This document shows, piece by piece, positions 46,989-56,265 of a DNA stretch of 64,000 nucleotides. This stretch comes from an uncultured Bizionia sp. (GTDB lineage Bacteria > Bacteroidota > Bacteroidia > Flavobacteriales > Flavobacteriaceae), in assembly GCA_947496215.1 (NCBI GenBank), contig CANMCF010000015.1:1-64000 (forward strand), read 5' to 3'. The notes below the pieces were generated by a model, which was not told the DNA's origin, searched no databases, and saw nothing but the letters and a program-made list of their open reading frames with translations. Within the stretch, counting starts at the first letter, position 1. Each line of letters begins with the position of its first letter. The translations under genes were made by a program, and so were the position numbers.

Positions 46989-47630
46989 ATGCGTAAATAC
47001 AAGTGTGTTATTTTTGATTGTGATGGTGTTTTGGTAGATAGCGAAACATTGGGGAATACTGTTTTGGTAGATATGGCAAATCAACTAGGAGCAAACATAG
47101 ACCTGGAGTATGCTCTAAGGAATTTTAAGGGAGGAACCATAAGAGGTTGCATAGATCAAATTGCTGCTTTGGCCAAAGTGATGGTCCCAGACAATTTTGA
47201 ACAAGAGTTTAGGCGAAGGAGCTTTGAGGTTTTCGAAAAGGAGGTTAGACCTATCGAAGGCATAGCCGAAGTACTCGATAATTTAAAAATACCATATTGT
47301 GTCGCATCAAGTGGTCCAGAAGAAAAAATAAGATTCAATTTGTCGCATACGAGGTTGCTAGACAAATTTGAAGGGAAAATATTTAGTTGCTATACGATAG
47401 AGAAATGGAAACCAGATCCTTCTGTTTTTATTTGGGCAGCAGAGACGATGGGTTTCCTCCCAAGTGAATGCGTTGTGATTGAGGATAGTTTAACAGGAGT
47501 CAGGGCGGCTAGAAAAGGAGGGTTCGATGTGTTTGGTTTTACAGCACATGACTATGGGAATGAATTGAAAAAAGAAGCGACTTTGGTTTTCAATAAGATG
47601 AGCATGTTATATGACATGATAGAGAATTAA
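46989..47630 (+). CDS. HAD-superfamily phosphatase, beta-phosphoglucomutase-like
   Basis: 213 residues. Motif I is IFDCDGVLVDSE (Asp nucleophile near residue 9), motif II is in VASSGPEEK, motif III the Lys of WKPDPSVFIWAAE, and motif IV VIEDSLTGVRAARKGG. An alpha-helical cap lies after motif I, as in beta-phosphoglucomutase-like and sugar-phosphate phosphatases. The substrate is open. Confidence 0.93.
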   Translation: MRKYKCVIFDCDGVLVDSETLGNTVLVDMANQLGANIDLEYALRNFKGGTIRGCIDQIAALAKVMVPDNFEQEFRRRSFEVFEKEVRPIEGIAEVLDNLKIPYCVASSGPEEKIRFNLSHTRLLDKFEGKIFSCYTIEKWKPDPSVFIWAAETMGFLPSECVVIEDSLTGVRAARKGGFDVFGFTAHDYGNELKKEATLVFNKMSMLYDMIEN

Positions 47631-47665
47631 AGTATTTTTACATTAATATATTTATACCGTAGACT

Positions 47666-48220
47666 ATGTCATTAACTCCATCCAACCCTTTTCCAGTAGG
47701 TACCATAGCTCCATGTTTTAATTTGATTGATGTCGTTTCCAACAAAAAGATGTCACTTCAAGAATTAAAGGGAGAAAAAGGAACTGTAATCATGTTTATA
47801 TGTAACCATTGTCCTTTTGTGGTACACGTAAATTCCGAGTTGGTAAAGTTGGCGAACCAGTATATTGAAAAAGGAATAGGCTTTATTGCAATTAGTAGCA
47901 ATGATGTAAAAAAGTATCCACAAGACAGTCCTGAATTAATGCAACAATTGGCCAAACGTCTACAATATCCATTTCCATATCTATATGACGAGACTCAAGA
48001 AGTTGCAAGATCCTACGATGCTGCATGTACTCCAGATTTTTATGTGTTCGATGAAGGTTTAAAAACAACATATCATGGTCAATTGGATAATTCAAGACCA
48101 GGTAATGGCATATCATTGACAGGCCAGGATATTCGAGAAGCATTGGATGCCGTTTTGGATGAGAAGGCTCCTTTGAAGACTCAAAAACCCAGTATGGGCT
48201 GTAATATCAAGTGGAAATGA
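47666..48220 (+). CDS. Thioredoxin-like / AhpC-TSA family protein
   Basis: 184 residues without signal peptide. The redox-like motif is FICNHCPFVVHVN (CxxC at about Cys49 and Cys52), followed by IAISSNDVKKYPQDSPE and DETQEVARSYDAACTPDFYVFD, which has the cis-Pro typical of thioredoxin folds. These cytosolic proteins are common in Bacteroidota and are thought to be peroxiredoxin-like thiol reductants. It converges with the next gene. Confidence 0.9.
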   Translation: MSLTPSNPFPVGTIAPCFNLIDVVSNKKMSLQELKGEKGTVIMFICNHCPFVVHVNSELVKLANQYIEKGIGFIAISSNDVKKYPQDSPELMQQLAKRLQYPFPYLYDETQEVARSYDAACTPDFYVFDEGLKTTYHGQLDNSRPGNGISLTGQDIREALDAVLDEKAPLKTQKPSMGCNIKWK

Positions 48221-48241
48221 CGAATTGGGATTTTATGCTTT

Positions 48242-48763
48242 TTAGTGTTTGAATTCGGATTTGGAGAATCGAATCTTGCTGGTGATCATATTTTTATCTT
48301 CTAAGGTTATTGTTTTGGAAATGATCTTGACGTAAATGGAATCTGCAGTGATTGTACCGTTTGAAACTATATTAAAATAGAGTTTCATTTCTTGTACGGA
48401 ATCAGAAACTCGTGTCAATGGACCATCTTGATGTATGTTTTGAATGGAAACCTTATCTCGGTAATTGTTTACAACAATGGAGTCGGCTGTTAATTCTTTC
48501 AATTGTGCATTGATGTCCTCTTTGAATTCAGGATGCCTTTTTTGCAACAGTGACAAATCATATAGATCCAGTAGTTTTTGAGAGGCTATATTTTCATATA
48601 GAAACTCTTTAGTTCCATTATCTGCCTTTAAATATGTTTTGTCATCTGCAATTTCGTAATTGACTTCCGCTGCTTCAACAGTAATAGCCTCCATGTTTTT
48701 GGATTTGTCTTTTGCGCATGAAACAATTGCCAAGCTTATGAGTATGTAGCATATTTTTTTCAT
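48242..48763 (-). CDS. Lipoprotein of unknown function
   Basis: 173 residues with lipobox ISLAIVSC (Cys16). The mature part is mixed alpha/beta, rich in Asp and Lys, and shows no known motif. Its start overlaps the stop of the upstream gene in an ATGA, so the two proteins are made in a coupled way and probably work together. Confidence 0.75.
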   Translation of the reverse strand: MKKICYILISLAIVSCAKDKSKNMEAITVEAAEVNYEIADDKTYLKADNGTKEFLYENIASQKLLDLYDLSLLQKRHPEFKEDINAQLKELTADSIVVNNYRDKVSIQNIHQDGPLTRVSDSVQEMKLYFNIVSNGTITADSIYVKIISKTITLEDKNMITSKIRFSKSEFKH

Positions 48764-49653
48764 TTCATCATAAATTTTAGAGTTATGATTTTTTCGTTTT
48801 CCAGTGTCTTGTCTAGTATTTCAATGCGTTTTAAAGCTTTTGTAGGAATGGTAAGCGTTCTGATGAATTCCCTTTTCGAGTAGATTTCTACTCCTATGTT
48901 ATTTTCAAACAATCTATAAATTGTTGCATCGTCAGCAAAGAGGTCGCTTAATTGTTGCTTGTGTTTTTTCCATTCTTTAATGTTGCCATTGGTATAATAA
49001 TGTAACATCAATGCATAGTCGTCTGGTTTTAATTTGACGATTTGATTGCCATTGGAATTTATATGTCTTACAATGGTGTCTGTTTTATGATATGGGGATT
49101 GCACGACAAACTTGATGATGTCTTTAGTTGTCTCATAGGAAAAGCACCCAGAGTCATTTGTTTTCAAATGTATGGGAGATTCATTGTCGTGTACTATTTT
49201 AATGTCTATTGTGGTTTTGGTAATGGCTTCGTTTTTGATATCGTCGATAAAACAAAACTCGAAGGTGTTTTTTGCAATGAGCCTATTGAATGCAAATAAG
49301 ACAATGGGAAGCAGCAGCAATAACCAATACAGTTTCTTGGAATGTTTCTTGGGTCGCGACTCTTCTTTGCTATGAACCATCTTAAAAGCATTCCAACTGT
49401 CATGACCAACATAATTGCTCAATAGGTTGAGGATGTCTATTCGCGGTAACTTTTCAGGAGTATTTTTTATATAGGTATAAAACCATTTTTCACTGACTTT
49501 GGCTTTCAGTTTTTCAAATAAATCCTCTTGGAAGGCAACAATGGTTTCACCCTTCCAATCTTCGATGACTTCTGTAGTAGGGTAACTCACGGAAAACGTA
49601 CTGAAAATACTTTGTTTTAAAAGCTCGAAAAGATATTTTTCCTTAGAAGTCAA
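48760..49653 (-). CDS. Membrane protein of unknown function with cytosolic N-terminal domain
   Basis: 297 residues. Residues 1-105 are helical and cytosolic, ending LLSNYVGHDSWNAFKM, a motif seen in Bacteroidota proteins whose N-terminal helices resemble a small DNA- or protein-binding domain. One membrane helix (about 108-123, WLLLLLPIVLFAF) leads to a beta-rich periplasmic part (about 130-297) with a carboxypeptidase-like turn SPIHLKTNDSGCFSY. This is a transmembrane-signalling layout, but no partner regulator lies nearby. Confidence 0.75.
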   Translation of the reverse strand: MTSKEKYLFELLKQSIFSTFSVSYPTTEVIEDWKGETIVAFQEDLFEKLKAKVSEKWFYTYIKNTPEKLPRIDILNLLSNYVGHDSWNAFKMVHSKEESRPKKHSKKLYWLLLLLPIVLFAFNRLIAKNTFEFCFIDDIKNEAITKTTIDIKIVHDNESPIHLKTNDSGCFSYETTKDIIKFVVQSPYHKTDTIVRHINSNGNQIVKLKPDDYALMLHYYTNGNIKEWKKHKQQLSDLFADDATIYRLFENNIGVEIYSKREFIRTLTIPTKALKRIEILDKTLENEKIITLKFMMK

Positions 49654-49787
49654 TTGGGTTTAAGTGTTTTAAAATATGTGATCTATGAAATTGTAAAATG
49701 ATTTACAAAAGCTTTTCAAGCGTTTTTCAATAGTAAAAAAAGAAATCCGAATAGGTTTGCTCAAGTAATTCTTAAAAATATAAAAAT

Positions 49788-50654
49788 ATGAAAGTAAAAG
49801 CATTAAAAAACGGATTTAAAATTTTTGTTGCAAGTATGGTATTGACAACGTTATTGTCATGTAACAATAATAGTTACAAGGAAGCTGTAAATGTTGAGTC
49901 TGTAGATATAAATGAAGAGTTCGAAGTTATGGCAGACGATAAGTTCATGAAGTTGGATTTGATTCCAGAAATATCCAATAGAACTCAAATGCCTAAAGAT
50001 TTGAAGATAATAAAATCTGCATCTGCACGATATAAGGTGAAAAATGTAAAGGAAGCTACAAATGCCATCAAGAGAATGGTCAATGGTTATGAAGCCTACA
50101 TATCCGATTTGAGATTTCAAAACAACTTGCATATAAAGGAAAATCGGTTTACCATTAAAGTTCCGAACAAGTTTTTCGATAAGGTGATGGATTCCATAAA
50201 TACCGTAGCAGAGTTTGTGGAATACGAAAACATAACGACGAAAGACGTTACGGAAGAGTATGTGGATTTACAAGCACGTTTAAAGACAAAGCTGGAAGTA
50301 AAGGAACGTTATGAGTCTATTTTGAGAAAGAATGCTAAAACGGTGGAAGACATTTTGGTGACAGAAGATAAGTTAAGAATAATTCAGGAGGAAATAGAAT
50401 CTGCACAAGGGAGGCTGAAGTATTTGACAAACAAGGTGTCTTTTAGTACCATTCAAATCGATTTGTATGAATCTGTAGATTATAAAAAAGAACCAGTTGC
50501 CTACAACAAGACTTTTTGGACCAAGATGAAATCCAGTCTTGCCAACGGATTATACGCAATAGAGGTCGTGTTTTTGGGAGTTATGAATATTTGGCCAATT
50601 TTACTTGTTGGGACAGTATTGTTTCTATTTGTGAAAAACCGATTGAGAAAGTAG
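49788..50654 (+). CDS. DUF4349 lipoprotein
   Basis: 288 residues with lipobox LTTLLSC. Residues about 65-240 match DUF4349 (SARYKVKNVKEATNAIKRMV, then NRFTIKVPNKFFDKVMDSI) and include a coiled-coil hairpin (DLQARLKTKLEVKERYE). A C-terminal membrane helix (about 262-284) closes it. Family members are envelope-associated with no settled role. It has a single-gene look, with an unusual hairpin behind it. Confidence 0.9.
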   Translation: MKVKALKNGFKIFVASMVLTTLLSCNNNSYKEAVNVESVDINEEFEVMADDKFMKLDLIPEISNRTQMPKDLKIIKSASARYKVKNVKEATNAIKRMVNGYEAYISDLRFQNNLHIKENRFTIKVPNKFFDKVMDSINTVAEFVEYENITTKDVTEEYVDLQARLKTKLEVKERYESILRKNAKTVEDILVTEDKLRIIQEEIESAQGRLKYLTNKVSFSTIQIDLYESVDYKKEPVAYNKTFWTKMKSSLANGLYAIEVVFLGVMNIWPILLVGTVLFLFVKNRLRK

Positions 50655-50680
50655 AAAATACTCGTAATATTGAAAGAAAA

Positions 50681-50714
50681 ATAGAAAATATGAGATCCAT
50701 ATTTTCTATTTTTG
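50681..50714 (+). promoter_or_regulatory. Hairpin overlapping the ctlX promoter
   Basis: ATAGAAAATATG (50681-50692) and CATATTTTCTAT (50698-50709) are perfect 12-bp inverted arms around AGATC. The second arm runs into TATTTTTG (50707-50714), a full -7 match for ctlX 20 bases downstream. The element may end the previous transcript, bind a regulator, or both. Confidence 0.55.
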
Positions 50715-50733
50715 CATTCTAAAATTAGTAATA

Positions 50734-51669
50734 ATGCAACAAACGACAAATACGATATTAATGATTCGTCCAATAGGCTTTAGGATGAATGAGCAAACTG
50801 CAGTAAATAACTATTATCAAAAAGTAATAGACAATTTATTGCCGGAAACTGTAAATACAAAGGCACAACAAGAGTTTGATGCCTATGTGGAAAAGTTGAG
50901 GGCTGTGGGAATAAATGTTGTAGTTGTAGACGATACCGAGGAGTTTGATACACCAGATTCCATCTTTCCTAACAATTGGATTTCTTTTCATGAAAATGGA
51001 AATGTAGGCTTGTATCCCATGTTTGCAGAAAATCGCCGATTGGAACGACGTGAAGACGTTTTGTTAAAACTGGAAGAGGAAGGTTTTAAAATTGAAAGCA
51101 TAGTAGACTATACCTCGGCAGAGGAAGAAGAAGTATTCTTGGAAGGAACAGGAAGTCTATTGTTGGATCGAAAGAACAGAAAGGCATATTGTGCCTTGTC
51201 TCCTCGCGCAGACGAAGATCTATTCATAGAGTTTTGTGAAGATTTCGAATATACACCAGTTGTCTTCACGGCAAACCAAACTGTAGAAGGGAAGCGAAAG
51301 GCCATTTACCATACCAACGTAATGATGTGTTTGGCAGAAACCTTTGCTGTGATATGCATAGATTGCATTGATGATAAGAAAGAACGCAAGAACGTTGTTA
51401 AAAATCTAACGGATGATGGCAAGGAAGTGATAAGAATTACAGAAGAGCAAGTAAACAACTTTGCAGGTAACATGCTTCAAGTAAAAGGGAAGGATGATGA
51501 GTTATATTTGATAATGAGTCAAGCTGCTTGCGATTCGTTGTCTCAAGCTCAAATAAGCATCATAGAGAAGCACTGCAAGATACTTCCTAGTTCTTTGGAT
51601 ACCATTGAAGCATGTGGAGGAGGAAGTGCACGTTGTATGATGGCAGAAGTGTTTTTGCCGAAAGCATGA
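50734..51669 (+). CDS. ctlX: Citrulline utilisation hydrolase CtlX
   Basis: 311 residues of the arginine-deiminase-like amidinohydrolase fold: MIRPIGFRMNEQTAVNNYYQ, SIFPNNWISFHENG, FLEGTGSLLLDRKNRKAY, and the C-terminal catalytic Cys in ACGGGSARCMM. Known CtlX proteins are required for citrulline use. No other arginine or citrulline catabolic gene is beside it. Confidence 0.9.
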   Translation: MQQTTNTILMIRPIGFRMNEQTAVNNYYQKVIDNLLPETVNTKAQQEFDAYVEKLRAVGINVVVVDDTEEFDTPDSIFPNNWISFHENGNVGLYPMFAENRRLERREDVLLKLEEEGFKIESIVDYTSAEEEEVFLEGTGSLLLDRKNRKAYCALSPRADEDLFIEFCEDFEYTPVVFTANQTVEGKRKAIYHTNVMMCLAETFAVICIDCIDDKKERKNVVKNLTDDGKEVIRITEEQVNNFAGNMLQVKGKDDELYLIMSQAACDSLSQAQISIIEKHCKILPSSLDTIEACGGGSARCMMAEVFLPKA

Positions 51670-51682
51670 CATATATAGGATT

Positions 51683-53761
51683 CTAATTTAGAATAGGATA
51701 TCCTACTTTGTTCTTGGGCAGCTCTATGTAAAAAGTGCTGCCTTTGTCAATTTCGCTATCTACCCATATACGGCCTTTGTTGAGTTCCACGAGTTCTTTG
51801 CAAATGGTTAAACCCAAGCCGGTTCCTTTCTCATTGTTGGTGCCTACGGTACTAAATGTGTTGTTGTTAAATAATTTTCTTTGGTTTTCTTTGGAGATGC
51901 CAATGCCGGAGTCTGAAACGCTAATTATGGTTTTGCCATCATCATTTATACTATTGGAAACGGTAATCGAGTCTTCGGTTCTACAAAATTTAACGGCATT
52001 AGCCAACAAGTTCTGAATTATGATTTCTACCATACTTCTATCGGCATATACAAAGTCCCGCGTCGTATTGTCTACAAGCGATACCTTTTTTGCTTGTATT
52101 TTTTGTTCAACCAGCTTCAACTTCTCTTGAAATACTTCTTGAATGTCAAACAAAGAAGGTTTGGGTTCCAAGGATTGCATTTGCGATTTGGACCAATTCA
52201 ATAAATTGAATAGAAGCAAAGAGGCATTGTTGGCATTCTCGCTTAGTTCTGGGAGCAAGCTCTGAAACTCGGCTTGGGATAAAGACCCCTCCTTCAATAA
52301 GTCTATGAATCCTTTTGTAGAGGTCAATGAATCTTTTAAGTCATGGGAAACGATGGAAAACAATTTGTCCTTTACATTGTTTATGTTTTCAAGATGCTTG
52401 CTCTGTTCCAAAATAGCTTCGTTTTGCAATTTTATTTGTTGATTCTTTGCTTCTAATTCTTGAGTGTATTTTAATTGGTTGTTACGTTTCAAGTAAATGG
52501 GGACAAAGAATAAAAGAGCTACGGCAAAGGCTGCCAAAAGTGTGTAAAATACCAGTTTCAACCGACTTAACTTCTCCTTGTTTGCTAAAGCTATGGCAGA
52601 TTTTTGAGTAGAACTGTCGTAGATGGCTGAATGATCAGTAACGTTGTCCGTAGGTGTGTCAAAAGCTTTTATAGGTGTCATCACTTCTTTTAACTTGGAA
52701 GCTTCGATCTTGGCCTTTAGCTTATGATATTCCCTTTGCATGGCATAGGCACGTTTAAAATCTCCTGTTATGGAATCTAAGGTCTTTGTCAGTAGGTATG
52801 TTTTTAGTTCTTCTTCTTTGTTGTTTATTATCCGTGCTATGTTACCGGCTTCCGATAGTTGATCGTTTGCAAGTTCATATTTAGAGTTTTGTATGTTTAG
52901 AGAAGCTAAGTTGTTTAAGGAAAGGACAATGCCTTCATCGATTTTCAGTTCCCTATTTAGTGTAATGGCTTCAGTTAAATAATCTTCGGCAATGGAGTAT
53001 TCTCCTGTTTCCAAATGTATTCCCCCAAGTTTGGGTAATATTTCTGCTCGTAATGCCTCATCTTCACCTTTTGGGGAGTCTAGTATGTGTTTGTAATGCT
53101 TTATGGCTTTGTAGTATTCTTTTTTTCTGAGGTATAGTTTAGCCAAGTGCTTATTGGATGTTATTGTACCTTCAATGTCATTCAAATTGGTTTCAATGTC
53201 CAAACTCTTCAAGTAGAAATGAATGGATTTATCCAATACATCTATCGTTTGGTAGGCCTTTGCAATGTTTTTATAGGCTTTTGCAAGTTCTCCACTAGGT
53301 TGTTGTTTTTCTAATTCCCTTACACCAGAGAGCGCATCCTTTATTCCGCTTTTGTAATTGCCATGTTTTATTTTTATGATGCCCAACCTACTATCTATCT
53401 TGGCTATGGACAAAGTGTCTTTCAAAGAGATAAACAATGCTTTGGATTTGCTATATTCATTTATGGCATTGTTATAATTTTCCTTTTCGTTATAGATCAA
53501 TCCTTTGAAATATAAAGTTTCTGCCAAACCACGATCGTACCCCAATTCAGAAGATAGTTTTTCACTCTGCTCTATATATTTGAGAGCTTTGTTGAAGTCC
53601 TTGGCATCATAAAGCAACTGTATGATTTTTAGGCAAGTATTAACTTTGGTGGTGTCCGTTTTTTCAAAAGCCAACTCAATGTTAAGATGCTCTAATTCTT
53701 CAGTCTGGGAAAAACCAACAGATGTAAATAATAAGCAAAAAAGAATGAGTACTTTTTTCAT
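51683..53761 (-). CDS. Sensor histidine kinase with periplasmic TPR repeats
   Basis: 692 residues: signal peptide (MKKVLILFCLLFTSVGFSQ), about 330 residues of TPR-like helices, membrane helix at about 400-420, coiled coil, then the kinase. H-box FSIVSHDLKDSLTSTKGF (His about 471), N-box IIQNLLANAVKFC (about 588), G1 VSDSGIGISKENQ and G2 KGTGLGLTICKEL are all present. Such kinases are common in flavobacteria; the usual partner would be a LytTR or LuxR regulator, but none lies adjacent, so it is an orphan here. Confidence 0.92.
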   Translation of the reverse strand: MKKVLILFCLLFTSVGFSQTEELEHLNIELAFEKTDTTKVNTCLKIIQLLYDAKDFNKALKYIEQSEKLSSELGYDRGLAETLYFKGLIYNEKENYNNAINEYSKSKALFISLKDTLSIAKIDSRLGIIKIKHGNYKSGIKDALSGVRELEKQQPSGELAKAYKNIAKAYQTIDVLDKSIHFYLKSLDIETNLNDIEGTITSNKHLAKLYLRKKEYYKAIKHYKHILDSPKGEDEALRAEILPKLGGIHLETGEYSIAEDYLTEAITLNRELKIDEGIVLSLNNLASLNIQNSKYELANDQLSEAGNIARIINNKEEELKTYLLTKTLDSITGDFKRAYAMQREYHKLKAKIEASKLKEVMTPIKAFDTPTDNVTDHSAIYDSSTQKSAIALANKEKLSRLKLVFYTLLAAFAVALLFFVPIYLKRNNQLKYTQELEAKNQQIKLQNEAILEQSKHLENINNVKDKLFSIVSHDLKDSLTSTKGFIDLLKEGSLSQAEFQSLLPELSENANNASLLLFNLLNWSKSQMQSLEPKPSLFDIQEVFQEKLKLVEQKIQAKKVSLVDNTTRDFVYADRSMVEIIIQNLLANAVKFCRTEDSITVSNSINDDGKTIISVSDSGIGISKENQRKLFNNNTFSTVGTNNEKGTGLGLTICKELVELNKGRIWVDSEIDKGSTFYIELPKNKVGYPILN

Positions 53762-54235
53762 ACCACACTTTAAAAGTATAAAATAAGAGTTAGTAAAATT
53801 ACTTGGATAAATTATATAATCGATCAGAAATCGAGAGAAATAACATAAGCGAGCGTTACAATTTTTATAGGTTAATAGCTTTGCAAAAATTCAAAAAAAC
53901 AAGCAAAAAAGCTAATTTTTGGGTTTTAATGACAAAATATTAGTTTAAGTGAATTTTGGTTAAAATCCTAGTACAATATATCGATTAAATATAAGGGGGT
54001 TGAGAAAATATTCGGTTTTTCGATGAAAAGCATTTGAAGTGTTTTTGGAGGTTAACGGGTTTCTATGCAAATAGTTAATGTAAATCAAGAGGCGCTTTGT
54101 GAAAAGAGCAAAAATGAATCTATGTTGTTCGTCTATTGATGGATCAGATATTTTTACCTTAATTATTTCAATGAGAAACCTAGGATTTTCAAACAATAAA
54201 AATACTATCTTTGTCGGTCTAAAAAATAAATATAA
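53762..54235. other. Divergent spacer between the kinase gene and argS
   Basis: 474 bp, AT-rich. The only sizeable frame (minus strand, 53960-54247) overlaps the argS promoter and has no domain. Apart from the argS promoter no feature is seen. Confidence 0.5.
54206..54213 (+). promoter_or_regulatory. Predicted -7 element for argS
   Basis: TATCTTTG matches TAnnTTTG, 22 bases before the start codon. The upstream box is not well matched. Confidence 0.5.
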
Positions 54236-56026
54236 ATGAGCCTTCAAGCTATCTTATCAAATCACGTACAGCAAGCAGTAAAAGCAATTTTCAATGCAGA
54301 ATTATCCAGTGTGGAATTTCAAGCGACTCGAAAGGAGTTTGCTGGAGACATCACAATTGTGGTATTTCCAATGTTACGGGTGGTAAAAGGAAATCCGGTA
54401 CAGATTGGGGAGGCCATTGGGCAATACCTGTTGGACAATGTGGAGGAAGTAGTTGGCTTCAATGTTGTTAAGGGATTTTTAAACATCGAAATCAATGATG
54501 CATTTTACATTGGTTTTTTCAATGAGGTGAAAAATGATGACACTTATGGATTTGTTGATGTGGAAGAAGGGGACAACGCAGTCATGGTTGAATATTCTTC
54601 GCCTAACACCAACAAACCATTGCACCTTGGGCACGTTAGAAACAACTTGTTGGGATATAGTGTAGCAGAAATCATAAAGGCTTCTGGTAAGAAAGTATAC
54701 AAGACCCAAATCATTAACGATCGTGGAATCCATATATGCAAAAGTATGTTGGCTTGGAAACGATTCGGTAATGATGAAACACCGGAAAGTACAGGTTTGA
54801 AAGGCGACAAGTTGGTTGGGAGCTACTATGTGAAATTCGATCAAGAATACAAAAAGGAAATTGAAATACTGATGGCCGATGGTAAAACGAACGAAGAGGC
54901 CAAGAAGCAAGCTCCTATTTTGGTAGAAGCTCAAAATATGTTGCAAAAATGGGAAGCAGGAGATAAGGAAGTCGTTGCGCTTTGGGAAATGATGAACCAA
55001 TGGGTCTATGATGGTTTCGATGTGACCTATAAAAACTTGGGAGTAGATTTCGATTGTCTTTATCATGAAAGCAAAACCTATCTTCTAGGAAAGGAATTTG
55101 TAGATCAGGGATTGAAAACGGGAGTTTTCATTAAAAAAGAAGATGGATCGGTTTGGTGCGACCTGACTAGTGATGGATTGGATGAGAAAATAGTATTGCG
55201 TAGTGATGGTACTGCGGTATACATGACGCAAGACATAGGTACGGCGATACAGCGTATCAAAGATTTTCCGGATGTAGGTGGGATGGTCTACACTGTTGGA
55301 AACGAACAAGATTATCACTTCAAGGTGTTGTTTCTAATTCTGAAAAAATTAGGATTCGACTGGGCAAAGAATCTATACCACTTAAGTTATGGAATGGTAG
55401 ATTTACCATCGGGAAAAATGAAGAGTAGAGAAGGCACGGTGGTCGATGCCGACGATTTGTTGGTGGAAATGTCCCAAACCGCAGGTGAAATATCTGAAGA
55501 CTTGGGGAAGTTGGATGGTTATAGAGATGAAGAAAAGGAAGAGCTTTACAAGACGATTGGGTTAGGGGCCTTGAAATATTTCGTATTGAAAGTAGATCCA
55601 AAAAAACGCATTCTATTTGATCCAAAGGAATCCATAGATTTTAATGGGAATTCTGCACCATATATACAAATGGCTTATGCAAGAATACAGTCCATATTGC
55701 GTAAAGCTAATCTAAGTGAAATAGATCTGTCTCGTGAAATACAAAGTACATTACAATTACACGAAAAGGAAAAAGCGTTGTTGAAGCAGGTACAGTTGTT
55801 TCCTGAAGCAGTACAAAATGCAGCAGCACAATACAGCCCAGCATTGATCGCAAACTATACTTATGATCTAGTAAAAGACTTCAGTTCTTTCTATCAAAAC
55901 TTACAAATCCTTGGAACTGGTAACGAGGTAGAAAAGGTGTTTAGAGTACAACTATCCAAACTGGTATCCAATATCATTAAAAATGCATTTGGCCTATTGG
56001 GAATAAATGTGCCAGAACGTATGTAG
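54236..56026 (+). CDS. argS: Arginyl-tRNA synthetase
   Basis: 596 residues. Class I motifs are HLGH (in NKPLHLGHVRNN, about 128) and a KMSKS-type loop LPSGKMKSREGTVV (about 390-403). The N-terminal Add-1 domain (about 1-95) and the C-terminal anticodon-binding helical domain, ending NAFGLLGINVPERM, are complete. It charges tRNA-Arg. It is alone in its transcript, closed by a strong terminator. Confidence 0.97.
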   Translation: MSLQAILSNHVQQAVKAIFNAELSSVEFQATRKEFAGDITIVVFPMLRVVKGNPVQIGEAIGQYLLDNVEEVVGFNVVKGFLNIEINDAFYIGFFNEVKNDDTYGFVDVEEGDNAVMVEYSSPNTNKPLHLGHVRNNLLGYSVAEIIKASGKKVYKTQIINDRGIHICKSMLAWKRFGNDETPESTGLKGDKLVGSYYVKFDQEYKKEIEILMADGKTNEEAKKQAPILVEAQNMLQKWEAGDKEVVALWEMMNQWVYDGFDVTYKNLGVDFDCLYHESKTYLLGKEFVDQGLKTGVFIKKEDGSVWCDLTSDGLDEKIVLRSDGTAVYMTQDIGTAIQRIKDFPDVGGMVYTVGNEQDYHFKVLFLILKKLGFDWAKNLYHLSYGMVDLPSGKMKSREGTVVDADDLLVEMSQTAGEISEDLGKLDGYRDEEKEELYKTIGLGALKYFVLKVDPKKRILFDPKESIDFNGNSAPYIQMAYARIQSILRKANLSEIDLSREIQSTLQLHEKEKALLKQVQLFPEAVQNAAAQYSPALIANYTYDLVKDFSSFYQNLQILGTGNEVEKVFRVQLSKLVSNIIKNAFGLLGINVPERM

Positions 56027-56061
56027 ATTAAAAGAGACTATAGTTTCTAGAACTTTATTTT

Positions 56062-56099
56062 AAAAGATGCCTTTGGTTAACCGAAGGCATCTTTTTTTT
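56062..56099 (+). terminator. Terminator of argS
   Basis: A 15-bp stem (AAAAGATGCCTTTGG with CCGAAGGCATCTTTT, one T-G pair) around TTAA, ending in T8. Confidence 0.92.
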
Positions 56100-56265
56100 A
56101 TGACGTTGTCTTCACTTTATTCTTTCAAGTCCATTTGTGCAATATTTTAAAAGCAAAAACTGGTAGCTACTGGTTGGTTTGTTTGGGTTTATAACAGTAG
56201 TTTAGCGAAAAAAATTAACTAACACTTAATATTTATTTAACCCCTAACTTAAATTAAAATATTGC

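Noticed and set aside
53960-54247. 95-codon minus-strand frame upstream of argS
   Set aside because: It overlaps the argS promoter and start and has no domain.
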